From: Protula sp. h YS-2021
Lineage: Eukaryota; Annelida; Polychaeta; Sabellida; Serpulidae
Direction: 5' to 3'
Assembly: GCA_949752745.1 (NCBI GenBank)
Contig: OX457026.1
Span: 73,968,742-74,032,741 of the forward strand
DNA length: 64,000 bases
In this document: piece by piece, positions 1 to 12,237 of the stretch
Position numbering within the stretch: the first letter of the stretch is position 1
How the letters are laid out: each line of letters starts with the position of its first letter
The notes under the pieces: generated by a model
Databases searched by the model: none
What the model was told of the DNA's origin: nothing
Seen by the model: only the letters and a program-made list of their open reading frames with translations
Translations under genes and position numbers: made by a program

Positions 1-727
1 GACACAACGCTTTTTTTTTCTTTTTTTTTTTTGGACGCGCATTAGAGTGCGCTCGACATACTAAAACTCACCTGAACCTCACCGAAATCACCGTCCTACA
101 TCTATAATAACATCTATATAAACAGTATTTATTTGCGTTGAAAAAAAAAGCACCAAGGCACTTTGAATGGTCATGTAAAACGTTTATAATGCATGTTAAA
201 ACAATGAAAGTATTTTCTGAATTTACTGACTGGCTTGACATCCTATAGTAAAAAATCGTACTTCTTTTACAGCGCCATCATAAGGCCAAGTAAAATAGAT
301 ATACCGGTTTTATAAACAGCGCCTAAAAGAGTAAACTGTTCTTTGTAATTCTCTTTATTAACACAAGCTTGAAAAAAAATCAATAGCTTTTGAAACTCGA
401 CGGCTTTTGTCCATATACGGGCGAACTGTAATTTCGAATAGAAAAGCTACAAAGTGACTGAGTACCCCAAGGTGTAAAGGCCCCGTTATTTGTCTATTCA
501 GTTGTCTGAAGTTAAACATTACACAGCAATGCTTTCATTTAACATTCACACAATTTCTATAGCTTCGCAGACAATGCAGTGAAATTAAATCGCCATGGCT
601 CTGTTTTCACGAGTACAAAAAGCTACTGAAACAAAAATTAATCAATATTTCATAAATAATCGTCATTCTTCTGGAAATTGATTCCATAGACTTTAGAGAA
701 GCTTTACGTTTTATGTATCTTGGGAGT
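1..727. other. E-protein intron, no feature seen
   Basis: AT-rich intronic sequence downstream of the 3466-3533 exon. No exon with acceptable splice sites, RNA gene or recognisable repeat beyond short T and A runs near 10-32. Confidence 0.5.
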
Positions 728-984
<257 letters not shown>

Positions 985-3465
985 CAGGCATGGCAGAAAT
1001 CTGTTATTTTGAGTAAACTGGAACAAGGCGGGAGTTTCTTCAGCCGAATTAAGAAACTGTTAAATAATTTAATTTTGTTAGTTTTCAAACAAACGCTAAG
1101 CGTGAGAGCAGCTGAAACATCGAAATCCTTTAAACTGACATCCTGAATAAACACTACCGCTTTGTTTATACGGAGACACGTAACCCAACGATTAAACCAA
1201 TTGCCGAGCACATAAACATACTGGGCTTTGCTTACTCAGTATTAAGTTTTGTGTACAGTAAGGCAGTTATTTCAACAAAAGTTTAAATTCTGATTGTTTA
1301 GGAGAAAGGTTTTAGGTTCCGTTCGTCACGTCGCAGGATTCGAAGACTACACAGTAACCTTCGTTAGTGGAATTTCCATTTTGATTATCCTTATGGAATC
1401 GAACCTCTGTCTGACTTCAAATAATACGTTCAATCCCGTGAACGAAGAAATGAGGAAACTGTATGGGGAACGAAGAGACAACCAGCCACCGCATCCTCCC
1501 ACCCCTTCCCCCCTGAAAAAATAAGACATCTAACCCATAAGACCTTTCAAGAAACCAAGCCAAAATACTGGGCACCCATATCTCTCTTTATCCATCATTA
1601 AATCTGTAGATACATGCCCCGTCTTCCGAGGCAAAATCGCTAAATATGTGCCATCTGTAAGCTTGTCTAAATTTGAATTCTCCTTCACGTACACGCATTA
1701 AATATAATGCCAAAATACTTTGTACGCTCTGCCCAATTTCTTTTTCTCTTGCACTGTCAATCATAACCCCCTCTTTGACACGAGTAAAATGTAGCGCATT
1801 ATATTCAAACAAGAGAAAAGTTTGAAAATGTAAAATTAGATGGTGAAAGTGGGAGGAATAATGACGGTGCTAGATGAGGCATTCTACAACGGTGACTGTG
1901 TTATTGTTTCCGTGAGAAAAAGTAGTTTCAATTCACAGATCTTCAATGCACCCCCACTTACAATCCTAGAACAGTGCGAAGGTCATTTTTCAGTGTCTTT
2001 ACCAGTACATGGTGACAGGCACGGGATCAGCCATTCTCTGTCCACTAGTCATTTCAATCTAAATGGCACAATACAAGACAACTGACCACAAGGCAGTCAC
2101 AGGTTGCACTAAAACGCGGCTACCTTCCTCTTATTATCGTTCAAATGTCACACGCACGCAGCTGTCGCAAGCCCATGTAACTCAACTCCCCGATTTCTCT
2201 GTGTCATTTTCTCCACTGACTTTCATTTAGAGACTAATGCGCTATTAGGAGCTAGAAGTCATCATCATTATTTATCAATTTATCAATATTGCGTTGCAAC
2301 GATTCTCTCTTGTTCTTTCACCTCATTTAAAAAAAAAAAAGATAAAGAGGCCGAATCCCTTGTCTATGTTACATTGCTTTATTAGTGATTATTAACAAAG
2401 ACTGTTTACTACTGTAGTGTATAGTCTTTGTTATTAACAAGAAACACACCGCATTCCCAGTTTGTTAATCTGAATCAATATCACACTTCACGGTTTATAA
2501 TTAACACTCTGCTTATGAAAGTCCCGTAAAAACGCATTCACAGAAGGAACTGACATGTTTTGAATCTAAATCCATATCGGCATTTCGAAATTTTTTGAAC
2601 AAAGGCACTTTTTATTGTTACTTTTTTGTTGATGCAAAAGCGGGAAATTTTGTCTCTTTACTTTCTTATAACCTTCTATTTTTCTTTCTTCTGTTTTTTT
2701 TTTTTTTTGGACCGTCAAAATATCATCATGACAGAAGCGACTCTGTCATGAGAGCCGACTTGATAGACAATCAATGACTCGCCCATACGTCATACAGTTG
2801 GAACGGAACATTGTGTAATGGCTGGCCAAGAGTTCTCCTAACTATCGCACTGATTTTGTCATCCGATCTAGTCGCGACTATAGTCGTGACCCCATGACAT
2901 TGATGCATCATCACTCACGTGACTAAGAAGGCTGTCCCTGTCTTCTACCTCCAGATTTATTTCTCCTTTTTTTCATTTGTATCTCTTTTTTTATCACTGT
3001 ATTGACACAACTGCTCAGCAGAAAGCGCAATGACAAGCGACGACTGCCGAGAACTGCGAGGAAGCTTTCAATTTTAATACATAACAGTGTTAAAGAATTG
3101 ATATTTCGACTTATCGCCCCACCCCCCTACTCCCAAGAATATTCTTCTCTTTCTATGACTCGAGGTCTTGTAAACGCTTGGCATAGAGTTTTTCTATAGC
3201 TGGCACTTGCTACAGTTTCTCACAATGACTCATAAGGGCCTACCCTAATGAGCAATGAGAAACTACTTTTGCCAAACGTTCGCAAAAAGATGCGAAGATA
3301 CACGTTCATTAATAGATGTGTGGTATGCGCATATCCACATACGCAGTTTAGCGCTGCACACGTACTACGAAGGTACTGCACAGGCTGAGGGCCTGAAGGA
3401 GGGGGGAGGGAGGGGTTAAAATATTCGCAGCCCCCGAGAAAAGTATATGAAAACGTTGTACTCAC
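985..3465. other. E-protein intron, no gene seen
   Basis: Intronic. Contains a stem-loop at 2391-2438 (AACAAAGACT pairing with AGTCTTTGTT across an 18 bp loop) and a CGACTATAGTCG palindrome near 2874-2886. No exon with matching phase (0) was found for the continuation of the E-protein reading frame. Confidence 0.5.
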
Positions 3466-3533
3466 TGTGGTGCTGCTGCTTGCACTTTTCCGTCGCTTTT
3501 GCTTTGGCTCCGAATATTTACCCCCGCCACCAC
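3466..3533 (-). CDS. TCF4-like: E protein, exon with basic (nuclear localisation) block
   Basis: The acceptor is TGGTACATTTTCAG and the donor is ACCACA|GTGAGT. With the carried G it reads G-GGGGKYSEPKQKRRKSASSSTT (residues 255-277), phase 0 at the end. The KQKRRK cluster lines up with the conserved basic KKVRK segment that follows the KPGSxYY block in TCF3/4/12 and acts as a nuclear localisation signal there. The usual next motif (PPGLPSS) is not found in the remaining 3.4 kb, so the following exon, and eventually the AD2 and bHLH exons, lie left of base 1. This is the last coding piece in the window. Confidence 0.86.
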
Positions 3534-4095
3534 CTGAAAATGTACCAACGAATTTTCTGCATGCAACCACAGAATTCATAATTTCGTTCAAATTGTGTGT
3601 GTGTGCTTATAATTTTTCTTACATATAACGCAATTCTAAATTAGGTTTTTGGAAATTTTCAAAAGCAGTTTAATTTTTGTTTATCTATACATACTCTGTT
3701 TACTTGTCCCTGCTCTTGAGCCAACACCATAACCAGACTGTGTGTGGGAAACGAGCTTATAGGACGCAAAAAAAGATTTAACACGTCAGAGCTTCCCTAT
3801 TGACAAGTCGTATTTAAGAAAAAAATGGCACACACCACACTTTCACATGTGGAGAAATATATTAGCTGGTAAAAGTGCGGTATATGGGACCCATCTGATT
3901 TTGTAGCCACAATGGCTAATAAAGGGCTCAGTGTTGGTAAAAATGATTTGAGTACTTTACTTTAGTGACCTTTCTGATACTAAGGTCAGTTTACAGACAG
4001 AACACTGCGGCTTCATTTTTGGTGAGTTCCACTTTCCGCATCTTTACGTGTCAGTTTTACTGGCAGCTTTCGCTCACTGGCGACTGTAAACTAAC

Positions 4096-4183
4096 CTGGT
4101 AAAGGTTCGGAATCAGTTCTTTTAAATGGTGGATAGTAAGGTGACCCTGGTTTTGCACTCTCTGGCGACACTGGCATCATACC
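4096..4183 (-). CDS. TCF4-like: E protein, exon with SP..KPGSxYY block
   Basis: The acceptor is TTGTATGTTTCAG and the donor is CCAG|GTTAG. The 88 bp are open and encode residues 226-254, starting GMMPVSPESAKPGSPYYPPF and ending KRTDSEPLP, with phase 1 at the 3' end. Known: vertebrate E proteins have a matching segment, LSPTKPGSQYYQ in TCF4 and LSPSGMKGTSQYYPSY in TCF3, just upstream of the basic KKVRKV block. The match in order and spacing is the second independent support for the E-protein call. The next exon follows after only 562 bp. Confidence 0.88.
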
Positions 4184-5146
4184 CTGAAACATACAAACAA
4201 ATGACACAAAAATAAAAATACAGTACTTAAACTAAAACTTACTTCTTCTGCTAAGACAGCATGAACACGGCAAAAACGATCCATTTTTATCAATCGAAGA
4301 TAGCCGGATATAGCGCATAAGGAAAATAAACGAGGCGCAGTATTGAACACAATCGATCAAAATCGCAAAGAAGCAGTAGCATTTGGCTGAATGAGTTTCT
4401 TTTTGTCGTTGACACTAATTTTTAAGAGGCTCGGATTCGTCAATTTTTAACTGGTTGCCTAGAAACATATCAGCCCGCTAGAGATACACATAACGTAGCT
4501 TATAATCAGATTTTAAATATTTTTGGTCGCAACTTTTAAGCACAGAAAGAAATACACAAGACACTTCCAGTGGAGAATATCCACTTTTCCCCTCCTCACC
4601 CCACCCATTTCCTGTTTCAATACATTAATAGAGGTAATGGTCGTTTGCGTTTGAGTCTAATTTTCCAAAACAAAAAGACAACGGCTGGTAATGGTTGAGT
4701 TGCCAAATACACTGTGCACCCGGGCCCATTAAACTTTGCGTGATTTTAGCAGAATTTCAGAAAAAGAAGAGGTTAACATTATTGTTCTCGTGCAAACGCT
4801 ACAGGAGAAAGTATACAACAGAATCACAAAACACTGAGTACCGTTTTATGTCCTAGCCAATATAACACCACTATACACGGAAAGGCTGGTTTTGTTTCAT
4901 TTAAGCATCAGTTATCATGCAAGTATGGTCTATTAGTCGTATTGAGTTAATAGCTTCATATATGGTTTAATGTAAGACGTTGCGTGTTAACATTCGGGTG
5001 GAGAAGAGGGGTCTCAGGTGGCCAATGGACAACATTAGGGCATTCAGTCGTGTCATAACAGTACAAGTCACGGGAAAAAGAAACAATAACCTGCTTAATC
5101 AATCCGGCACGGTTATCAACACCTCAGCTCATTTCTACGTGTTCAA
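4184..5146. other. E-protein intron, unique-looking
   Basis: Right end of the intron between the 4096-4183 and 13940-13989 exons in window order. No repeat or exon recognised. Confidence 0.5.
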
Positions 5147-5671
5147 GGTACCACAGAGAGAAAAATGTACGACTTCCTCTACAGTGTCACGGTACCACAA
5201 AGAGAGAAATGTGCGATTTCCTCTACAGTGTCACGGTACCACAGAGAGAGAAATAAATGTACGACTTCCTCTACAGTGTCACGGTACCACAAAGAGAGAA
5301 ATGGGCGATTTCCTCTACAGTATCACGGTACCACAAAGAGAGAAATGTGCGATTTCCTCTACAGTGTCACGGTACAACAGAGAGAGAAATGTGCGATTTC
5401 CTCTACAGTGTCACGGTACAACAGAGAGAGAGTGAAAAAATGTTCGATTTCCCTCACAGTGTCGCGGTTTTTCGGTACCATAGAGAGAAAAAAAATGTAC
5501 GATTTCCTTCACAGTGCCTCGGTACCATAGAGACAAAAAATGTAAGAATTTCTCCAGTGTCACGGTACCACAGAGAGAGAAATAAATGTACGATTTCCTC
5601 TACAGTGTCACGGTACCACAGAGAGAGAAATAAATGTACTATTTCCTCTACAGTGTCTAGGTACTATAGAG
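5147..5671. repeat. 44-48 bp tandem array with KpnI sites (about 12 units)
   Basis: The unit contains GGTACCACAGAGAGAGAAAT followed by GTGCGATTTCCTCTACAGTGTCAC. The period is 44 bp where uninterrupted (5343 to 5387) and 48 bp where an extra AAAT is present. Most units carry GGTACC; two have GGTACAAC. The 44 bp period is not a multiple of 3, so three overlapping open frames result; they are artefacts. The array resumes at 7678-7756 and 9086-9128 after two insertions. Confidence 0.95.
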
Positions 5672-7672
5672 ACAAGCATGTCCAGGGACATGGTGACCAG
5701 CCGTGACCTACAGAATATATATCCAAGAATCACAGACAAAATCATGATCAAATTCGCAGACAGCGGTTACGAAAAAAGCCGTAACTGAATGGAGAAAATA
5801 TTCGCTCACTTGATAGGTGTAGTTGTGACTGATGAGGAGTCATTCTTTCAATTCTTTCATAAGGGGAAAAATAAAAAAAATGCCCCCCATTTGGCCAATT
5901 TTTGGCGGATCGCCAAAATGAGTAAATTTTCAAAAGAGGCTTACCTAAGGAATATTCTTGCAAAATTTGAAGAAAATCTGATCAAAATTGTGGGAGTAGA
6001 AGCATTTTGAAAATTGGCAACCACAAAATTACAAATGTCCCCCATTTACCCAATTTTTGGCGGATCGCCAAAAAGAGTAATTTTTCAAGAGAGGTCCACC
6101 TTGAGAACAACTATCCAAAATTGGAAAGGAATCCGATCAAAATTGTGGGAGAAGAAGCAATTTGAAAATTGGTCACCAAAAAATTAAAAAATGTCCCCCA
6201 TTTGGCGAATTTTTGGCAGATCGCCAAAATGAGTAAATTTTCAAAAGAGGCCTACCTAGGGAATATTCGTGCAAAATTTGAAGAAAATCTGACCAAAATT
6301 GTGGGAGTAGAAGCATTTTGAAAATTGGCAACCACAAAATTACAAATGTCCCCCATTTGGCCAATTTTTGGCGGATCGCCAAAAAAAGTAATTTTTCAAG
6401 AGAGATCTATCTTGAGAACAACTATCGAAAATTGAAAAGAAATCCGATCAAAATTGTGCGAGAAGAAGCAATTTGAAAATTGTAAATCAAAAAATTTAAA
6501 AATGTCCCCCATTTGGCCAATTTTTGGCGGATCGCCAAAATAAGTAAATTTTCAAGAGAGGTCTACCTTGAGAACAACCAACAAAAATTGAAAAGGAATC
6601 CGATTAAAATTGTGCGAGAAGAAACAATTTGACAATTTGACACCAAAAAAATAAAAAAATGTCCCCCATTTGGCCAATTTTTGGCGGATCGCCAAAATGA
6701 GTAAATTTTCAAAAGAGGCCTACTTAAGGAATATTCTTGCAAAATTTGAAGAAAATCTGATCAAAATTGTGGGATAAGAAGCATTTTGAAAATTGGCAAC
6801 CACAAAATTACAAATGTCCCCCATTTGGCCAATTTTTGGTGGATCGCCAAAATGAGTAATTTTTCAAGAGATGTCTACCTAGAGAACAACTATCCAAAAT
6901 TGGAAAGGAATCCGATCAAAATTGTGGGAGAAGAAGCAATTTGAAAATTGGACACCAAAAAATTAAAAAATGTCCCCCATTTGGCCAATTTTTGGCGGAT
7001 CGCCAAAATGAGTAATTTTTCAAAAGAGGCCTACCTAGGGAATATTCGTACAAAACTTGAAGAAAATCTGATCAAAATTGTGGGTGAAGAAGCATTTTGA
7101 AAATTGGCAACCACAAAATTACAAATGTCCCCCATTTGGCCAATTTTTGGTGGATCGCCAAAATGAGTAATTTTTCAAGAGAGGTCTACCTAAAGAACAA
7201 CTATCCAAAATTGGAAAAGAATCCGATCAAAATTGTGGGAGAAGAAGCAATTTGAAAATTGGACACCAAAAAATTAAAAAATGTCCCCCATTTAGCCAAT
7301 TTTTGGCGGATCGCCAAAATGAGTAATTTTTCAAAAGAGGCCTGCCTGGGGAATATTTGTGCAAAATGTGAAGAAAATCTGATCAAAATTGTGGGAGAAG
7401 AAGCATTTTGAAAATTGGCAACCGAAAATTTTCAAATGTCCCCCATTTAGCCAATTTTTGGCGGATCGCCAAAAAAAATAATTTTTAAAGAGAGGCCTAC
7501 CTAGAGAACATTCGTGTATAATTTGAGAGGAATCCGATCAAAACTGAAGGAGAAGAAGCATTTTAAGTAAAAGTTTACACACGTACATACACACGTACAT
7601 ACGTACATACAGACGACGGATACCCCTCTATTGATAAGATAAGACCAGCCCGACATAGTCGGCTGGTCTAAA
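5672..7672 (+). mobile_element. Composite Helentron-like element with eleven ~155 bp core repeats
   Basis: Starts ACAAGC, then a hairpin CATGTCC-AG-GGACATG (5677-5692). Core units recur about every 155 bp (5883, 6034, 6191, 6349, 6504, 6660, 6814, 6970, 7125, 7285, 7438), each with CCCCCATTTGGCCAATTTTT and GGCGGATCGCC. Two forms alternate ('GAAGAAAATCTGATC' and 'GGAAAGGAATCCGATC'), so the true period is about 310 bp. The tail is a CACGTACATACA tract, then GACGACGG, then a 3' hairpin AGACCAGCCCGAC/GTCGGCTGGTCT (7647-7672) and A-rich flank. It lies inside the 44 bp array. Helentron assignment is inference: no protein is encoded. Confidence 0.85.
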
Positions 7673-7677
7673 AAAAA

Positions 7678-7756
7678 ACCACAGTGTCACAGTTCTCGGT
7701 ACCATAGAGAAAAAATGTACGATTTCTTCCACACTGTCACGGTACCATAGAGAGAA
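7678..7756. repeat. 44 bp array, middle remnant
   Basis: About two units (ACAGTGTCACAG, GGTACCATAGAGA, TGTACGATTTCTTCCACA) of the array at 5147, separated from it by the 155 bp-core element. Confidence 0.9.
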
Positions 7757-9085
7757 ACAAGCCATCATCGAAAGCACAGCCCCCAACGGCGATGAATCGG
7801 TTTAAAATTACTCTGACTGTGACACTGTGAATAGTATAAAATGATGTTACAGCTCAACCTGACAGGGACTCCGGTCGGAACGGCAACTTAAACCAAAGGT
7901 TTAAGTATTGTCTAAAACGCGCCCAAACACTAAGTCCATAGTCAAGCTTTTTTCATTCTTCTTATAGCATTGCCTTTTGAGTGTCTGTGAGCCACATCGC
8001 ACCTATGTAATACGACACCAGGGTTGAGATTACGCGGTCGCACGGTCGCCCGTGGCGACCAACTTTTCGCTCGGGAGACCAACTCTTTCGAGTTGGTCGC
8101 CCGAGTGGCGACTAACTTTTTTTCTGAGTATTTTCAGGTAAATTTTGCAAAAATTGCGCCGGGCGACTAACTTTTGTGCCGGGCGACTAGAAAATTTTTC
8201 GAAGTCTCAACCCTGCGACACCGCAGTTACCACGCTTCGGTAGCATTCGGAATTCAGTTTGTATCACCGTGACATTGACCTTTAACCCAAGGTGACCCCA
8301 ACCTAACCTTTTACATACAAGTCACAGACAATTTTTTGTTGAAATCCGTCCAGCCGACCTTGAGATATGGTGTCCAAAAGGAACAGATGTGTAAAATTTC
8401 AAAGTCTCACAGTGACCTTGATCTTTGACCCAAGGTCACCCCAACCTAACCAGGTTGTAACACCTTTTACATACAAGTTACAGACATTTTCTTGTTGAAA
8501 TCCGTCTAGCCGACCTTGAGATATGGTGTCCAAAAACAACAGATGTGCAAAATTTCAAAGCCTCACAGTGACCTTGACCTTTGACCCAAGGTCATCCCAA
8601 CCTAATCTGGTTGTGACACCTTTTACATATCAGTTACAAATTTTGGTTGAAATACGTCCAGCCGCCCTATAGATATGGTGTCCAAAAGCAACAGATGTGT
8701 AAAATTTCAAACTCCCACATTGACCTTGACCTTAAACCTAAGGTCACTCAAAGCCAATCAGGTAACGGCCCTTCTCCACACAAGCACATAACAACTTTGG
8801 TTGAAATACGTCCAACTGAATTTGCATTCAACTTTACACACTTTACAATCAAGCTAAAAAATATTTAAAAATTCGCCAAAAATCCAATTTTTAACGAACC
8901 GCCAAAAAAAAATTGGTGTGCATCAAGCTACGACCATGGGGGTGAGTCCTCTGAAATATCAGACCAAATGGCCTACACATCTAACAGGAATGAGTGGTAA
9001 CGGACGGACGGGCGGACGAACGGACGGACGGACAGAGCCCAATCCATAAGCCCCCTCCGAGGCATAAAGCCCCGGTTGGGGCTAA
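7757..9085 (+). mobile_element. Composite hairpin-tailed element, copy 1 (TGACCTTGACC cores)
   Basis: Starts ACAAGCCATCATCG. The left body at 7757-7975 matches the reverse of 36905-37061 and 35760-35836. After an inserted foldback segment (about 7976-8262) come four core repeats of about 141-155 bp (8270, 8411, 8566, 8714), each with AGTGACCTTGACCTTTGACC and AAGGTCACCCCAACC. The tail is a (CGGACGGA) tract at 9001-9034 and a hairpin AGCCCC/GGGGCT with inner GGC-ATAAA-GCC (9049-9083), then AAAA. No coding capacity. It is flanked by 44 bp array units on both sides. Confidence 0.85.
7976..8262. repeat. Foldback (CGACC/GGTCG) repeat, copy 1
   Basis: Present in copy 1 but absent at the same point of copy 2 (35760). 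Central hairpin 8070-8085/8090-8105 pairs 15 of 16 bases around a TTTC loop. GGGCGACTAACTTTTGTGCC motifs recur and are shared with 23955-24090. Confidence 0.7.
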
Positions 9086-9128
9086 AAATGTACGGTTTTT
9101 CTCAGTGTCACGGTTTCTCCCTCAGTTG
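9086..9128. repeat. 44 bp array, right remnant
   Basis: ATGTACGGTTTTTCTCAGTGTCACGG continues the unit consensus directly after the hairpin tail of copy 1. Confidence 0.8.
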
Positions 9129-12100
9129 ACACTGCTAAAATTCAGCGACCAAAAGTACCATATGCGCTTATGGATGCATTTAAGTCAACAAAAATATGCC
9201 GATCACTGTAGAACTTGTTGAACGTATATTAACACCACGGTGTTTAAAGGTCTTTTCAGAGGGTATTCAACGACTTTCATCTGTGACGTCACGAGAAACC
9301 AAAGCCATCAAGACTGTTACACACGCAAGTCGTTAAGTGACAAGATGCTGACTGTCAAATCGAACTCACTGAGAGTGACACGAGTGGACACGTCAAAACA
9401 GCTCCTTCACCCGCCCCAGTGTCTTTTTAAGAGAGGCTGTTCACTGGACAACGAGTAGCTAATTAAGTCATTTCACTGCCTACATATGGCTCCCCAACTC
9501 CATTTTCCGATGAAAAGGTTGAACAATGCAAGAGCGGTCGCAACACCAAACACAGAGCCGTACCCCTGATTAACTTGTCTTTGTTTCATAAGAAAATCGA
9601 CACCATGTACGCGCTCTCGACCAATGCGAGTGAGTGGAAAATTAGCGTTTTCGAACAACTACTGTCCATGAAAAGTAATGAAGTGTCAGAATAATTTCCA
9701 AGAAGCACCACCATTGATCGATATGTGAAGTATGAGCAGTGACACGCCAATTATCGACATAAGAAATTATACAATTCTCGCATTTTTGTAAAATGCCCTT
9801 TAAAACTGTACCATAACTACAATCCCGAAAAAGGGACTTACTTCGTCTTTCAAAAGTTTGAAAATGACCTAACATCTACTGATTACTGATAAAAATTTTC
9901 GGCGCCATTAATTTTTGAAAGTAGATTCTGTGAACGGATCTCACGCTGAAATATGCTAGGCCTTAAAGAGAAGGGTGCCAGACTACAGTATCAACAAGAC
10001 CCCACGTTTGAGCCACACGTTTGGGTGGTCAGAAGCCCTCATAAAGCTGTATTCATCATTTTTGCACAAATTAATGTGGGCAGTATTTAGGTAGTTGACA
10101 ATACACTGGAGATTGTCCGACCTCCTCGCTTGTCTGCCATTCATCATAAGCACTGATCATACATCACAGCTTCATGATACATCCATCCAGCTATACGCTT
10201 TGGCATTTCAACCATTTCTCACTTGATAGTGACGAGTTCTGTCGTTGTTGCTATGACAACGAAGGTGACGTGCCCATAGCGACCAGCTGTTGCCATGACA
10301 AATGTCAGTAATTATTTGGTCAACTAATTACGCAGCCGATAGCTTGAAACTCGATAACATCAGTCCCGCCGGCTTTTTAATAGTTTTAAATAGACCTTTC
10401 TTAAATGGTCCGCTTGCGTGTCTCTTTTATTTTTTTTTCTTTCTAACCAAGAATTTTATGAATACCTTTGGAAAATGTAGCATCAAACAAAGCAGACACA
10501 AAATCAAACGGTGACATAGGAAAGAAAGCAAATCTTTCGAAAAAGAAGCATACAGAACCTAATGGATCGGACAAAGAAATGCCATGTATACATGAAACTG
10601 TCTATTTCTGCCATTATTGTCCATTAAAATCGGCTTGCTTTAGCAATCTCAATGCGTTGTTCTTAATGGATGCTAAAAACACCCTGAGGACGACTTGCAA
10701 TCATAAGCCACAAACTGTTTGCCGAACATCAAGACACAGTGATGACTGCTGGAAAAAAACTATAGGTCAAACAGCTAATAATACGGCCCCAGGACAGTCT
10801 CTTATAGTTTTATTATATCTATTTGGGGGACAACCCTTTGAATACTGCGCCGAGGGTCTTTGAATAAAAAAGAGTGGAGACGGAACTGTTTTCAAATAAT
10901 ATGTGGTAAGACTTTTTCAATAACTGAAGGCAACATATATTTAAATCACTTCATTTCCACTTTCAAGAATCATCAATCTAACCCCCCCCCCCGCCCCCCT
11001 CAGCACCAAACACTAGACGATGCAGACGAACCAAAAACCTCGGACGCGACAAATAAAAATGGATCTAAAATTTGTTTTTTTTTTTATCAACTGCCCCGAA
11101 AAAAAAAAAGAACTGGATATAGCACAAATGAGAAACTAAAGATGTTTAGCACGCTCTAGTTTATGTAAAGCGAGGTTTTTACTTTTTACTGACTTTTCTT
11201 TTTGCACTCTTTGCGTCCAGCAAAAGATGTCACTGCATCCAACTCCGTAATTAATTTTCTACGGACGTTTCTGTCGAAATGTTAATGCAAAATGTTCTTG
11301 GTTGAGTTTTTACCGTGGCGGCTTGTAAGCTATAAGGTGACCTGACAGCTCTTGACAAAAGACAAGCAAAAGTCGTTTTATTTCTTCAGCACAGCCATTA
11401 AAATTTTATGGCAACTTTTACATGCCAAACTTGTCAACGAAATCGACGAATTATCGTCTGAGCTAATAAAAGTAACTTGATTCAAAAAGTTTAACTGAGA
11501 AAGATTGCATTGTCCAAAGAGGGAAAGTCCGCAATGGGAGAGTATTGTGAAGGCGAAACCATGTTCCTTGATAGCTTGATGCCCAACAAAAAGGCGGTGG
11601 TGTCATAAACATTGGATTGCTCGGGATCATGTCTAGGCACAATTGATTATATTCCTTGGGCGAAATAGTGAAAGCAAACTAATTACGTTTTTGTTTTGAG
11701 CGAGATTTGTTTTGAATTTGAAAGATGGAGTGACGTAACAGAAGGAAGTGATTCGGCTTCAGATGGGGTTTTGCCACAGCCCACAGGACACACAAAGGCC
11801 CATTACAAAGACCTAGTTCCCGGTCGCCAAGACACTGTTATGATTTGTCACATTTAAGTCCCTTTGCCTCGCCCTCTCCTCTCTCTAACACCCCCCCCCC
11901 CCCCCCACAACACCCAAAAGCAACCAGTTACTTCACAATTTCATTTCCATTCAGAGGTCACTGAATGTGCCTTTCTTTCTCTGAACACCGACTACATTGA
12001 GCTGTGTGGAAGATTACATTTAAATATGGAATTATGTAGATATAGAAAATTTCCTCTCTTTTTTTTCTCTGGTTCAGTTCGCTCATACTTATCACTACAT

Positions 12101-12177
12101 TGTGGGGGAAAAGGGAATTCCCTGCAGAATCCCTACAAACGAATGTTCATCGTTCATACATACCCCCGTTTTTTAAA

Positions 12178-12180
<3 letters not shown>
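9129..12180. other. E-protein intron, no gene seen
   Basis: Contains a perfect CRE palindrome TGACGTCA at 9284-9291 and C runs at 10982-10992 and 11891-11906. No exon of compatible phase or known repeat was recognised. Confidence 0.5.

Positions 12181-12237
<57 letters not shown>
12181..12237. repeat. (CT)n(CA)n compound microsatellite
   Basis: CT dinucleotides pass directly into CA dinucleotides. Confidence 0.97.

Noticed and set aside
4980..5706. Three overlapping ~120-150 codon frames with repeated peptide units
   Set aside because: By-product of the 44 bp tandem array, where the same unit is read in three frames.
5147..7570. Regular repeats that might suggest a CRISPR array
   Set aside because: Units are contiguous without unique spacers, in animal intronic DNA, and periods of 44 and 155 bp are plain tandem repeats.
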